From V1-33 sp964523105 (lineage in GTDB: Bacteria; Verrucomicrobiota; Verrucomicrobiia; Verrucomicrobiales; V1-33), in the NCBI GenBank assembly GCA_964523105.1, contig CAZFZN010000006.1, positions 154,324-218,323 on the forward strand: DNA of 64,000 nucleotides, written 5' to 3'. The position numbers and the translations under genes are program-made. This document shows, in pieces, positions 63,947-64,000 of this stretch (positions are counted from its first letter, which is position 1; every line of letters begins with the position of its first letter). The notes beneath the pieces are model-generated. The model saw only the letters and a list, made by a program, of their open reading frames with translations. It did not search any database and was not told where the DNA came from.

Positions 63947-64000
63947 TGAAGTGGACCCCGATTTCCGGCCACGCGGATGCTAAACTAAGCTATCGTGGCG
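63947..64000 (+). mobile_element. Left end of another IS3-family copy running off the window
   Basis: TGAAGTGGACCCC begins at 63947 and continues through GCTAAACTAAGCTATCGTGGCG to the last base, matching the solo end at 48920 except in one short stretch (CCACGCGG for CCACCGGG). Whether a whole element follows cannot be seen. It lies 82 bp after folP. Confidence 0.8.

Overview
The window (about 63% G+C by eye) looks like a chromosomal segment of a Verrucomicrobiota bacterium or a close PVC-superphylum relative. The pointers are a PVC-type membrane-bound dehydrogenase domain with a fused cytochrome c, a DUF1080 protein, an ECF sigma factor with the 'TRWSLV' N-terminus common in Verrucomicrobia and Planctomycetes, many secreted LamG, FG-GAP and thrombospondin-3-like proteins, and the C-terminal 'LTWNS-PG-YRVE' module typical of exported verrucomicrobial proteins. 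This assignment is inference from families, not from a database search.

Layout. 1-8.8 kb: a minus-strand block with a partial FG-GAP protein, an ECF sigma factor, a CE1-type esterase and a 1483-residue fusion protein (esterase, ThuA-like, PVC dehydrogenase, CBM-like, cytochrome c); a plus-strand DUF296 protein sits among them. 9.1-10.3 kb: a MetE-like methyltransferase split by one in-frame TGA. 10.4-32 kb: a long plus-strand secretome run with a three-gene operon of large exported proteins, a LamG/sugar-dehydrogenase/cytochrome protein, tRNA-Arg, an ECF sigma factor with a membrane anti-sigma-like partner, and a triple-LamG protein. 32-39.6 kb: a SnoaL-like protein, a TPR/D-Ala-D-Ala carboxypeptidase pair, two overlapping amidohydrolase genes, two REP-like inverted repeats and a DUF1080 protein.

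39.7-49.1 kb is an accessory island. It holds a REP-associated tyrosine transposase, a truncated and a complete GT25 glycosyltransferase, an IS3-family element inserted in a small lipoprotein gene, an orphan Rhs tip with an AT-rich C-terminal domain, an M20 peptidase, a PIN toxin with a small partner, a zinc-ribbon membrane protein, a solo IS end and a frameshifted relic of a second M20 gene. 49.2-63.9 kb returns to housekeeping and secreted functions: a D-aminoacylase/beta-lactamase fusion, an archaeal-type GHMP (pantoate-kinase-like) kinase, gcvP, tRNA-Thr, an alpha/beta hydrolase, a trypsin-like protease, lipoprotein-moeA, a TerB-like protein and a DMT exporter-folP pair. The window ends inside another copy of the IS end.

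The main observations for follow-up are: (1) the 7-mer CCTGACA, counted about 40 times, with roughly four-fifths on the plus strand whatever the gene direction; (2) the single TGA in the MetE-like gene, followed at SECIS-like spacing by a perfect 6-bp hairpin; (3) the Rhs-lipoprotein pair broken by an IS whose removal with one 3-bp target copy restores the reading frame exactly.
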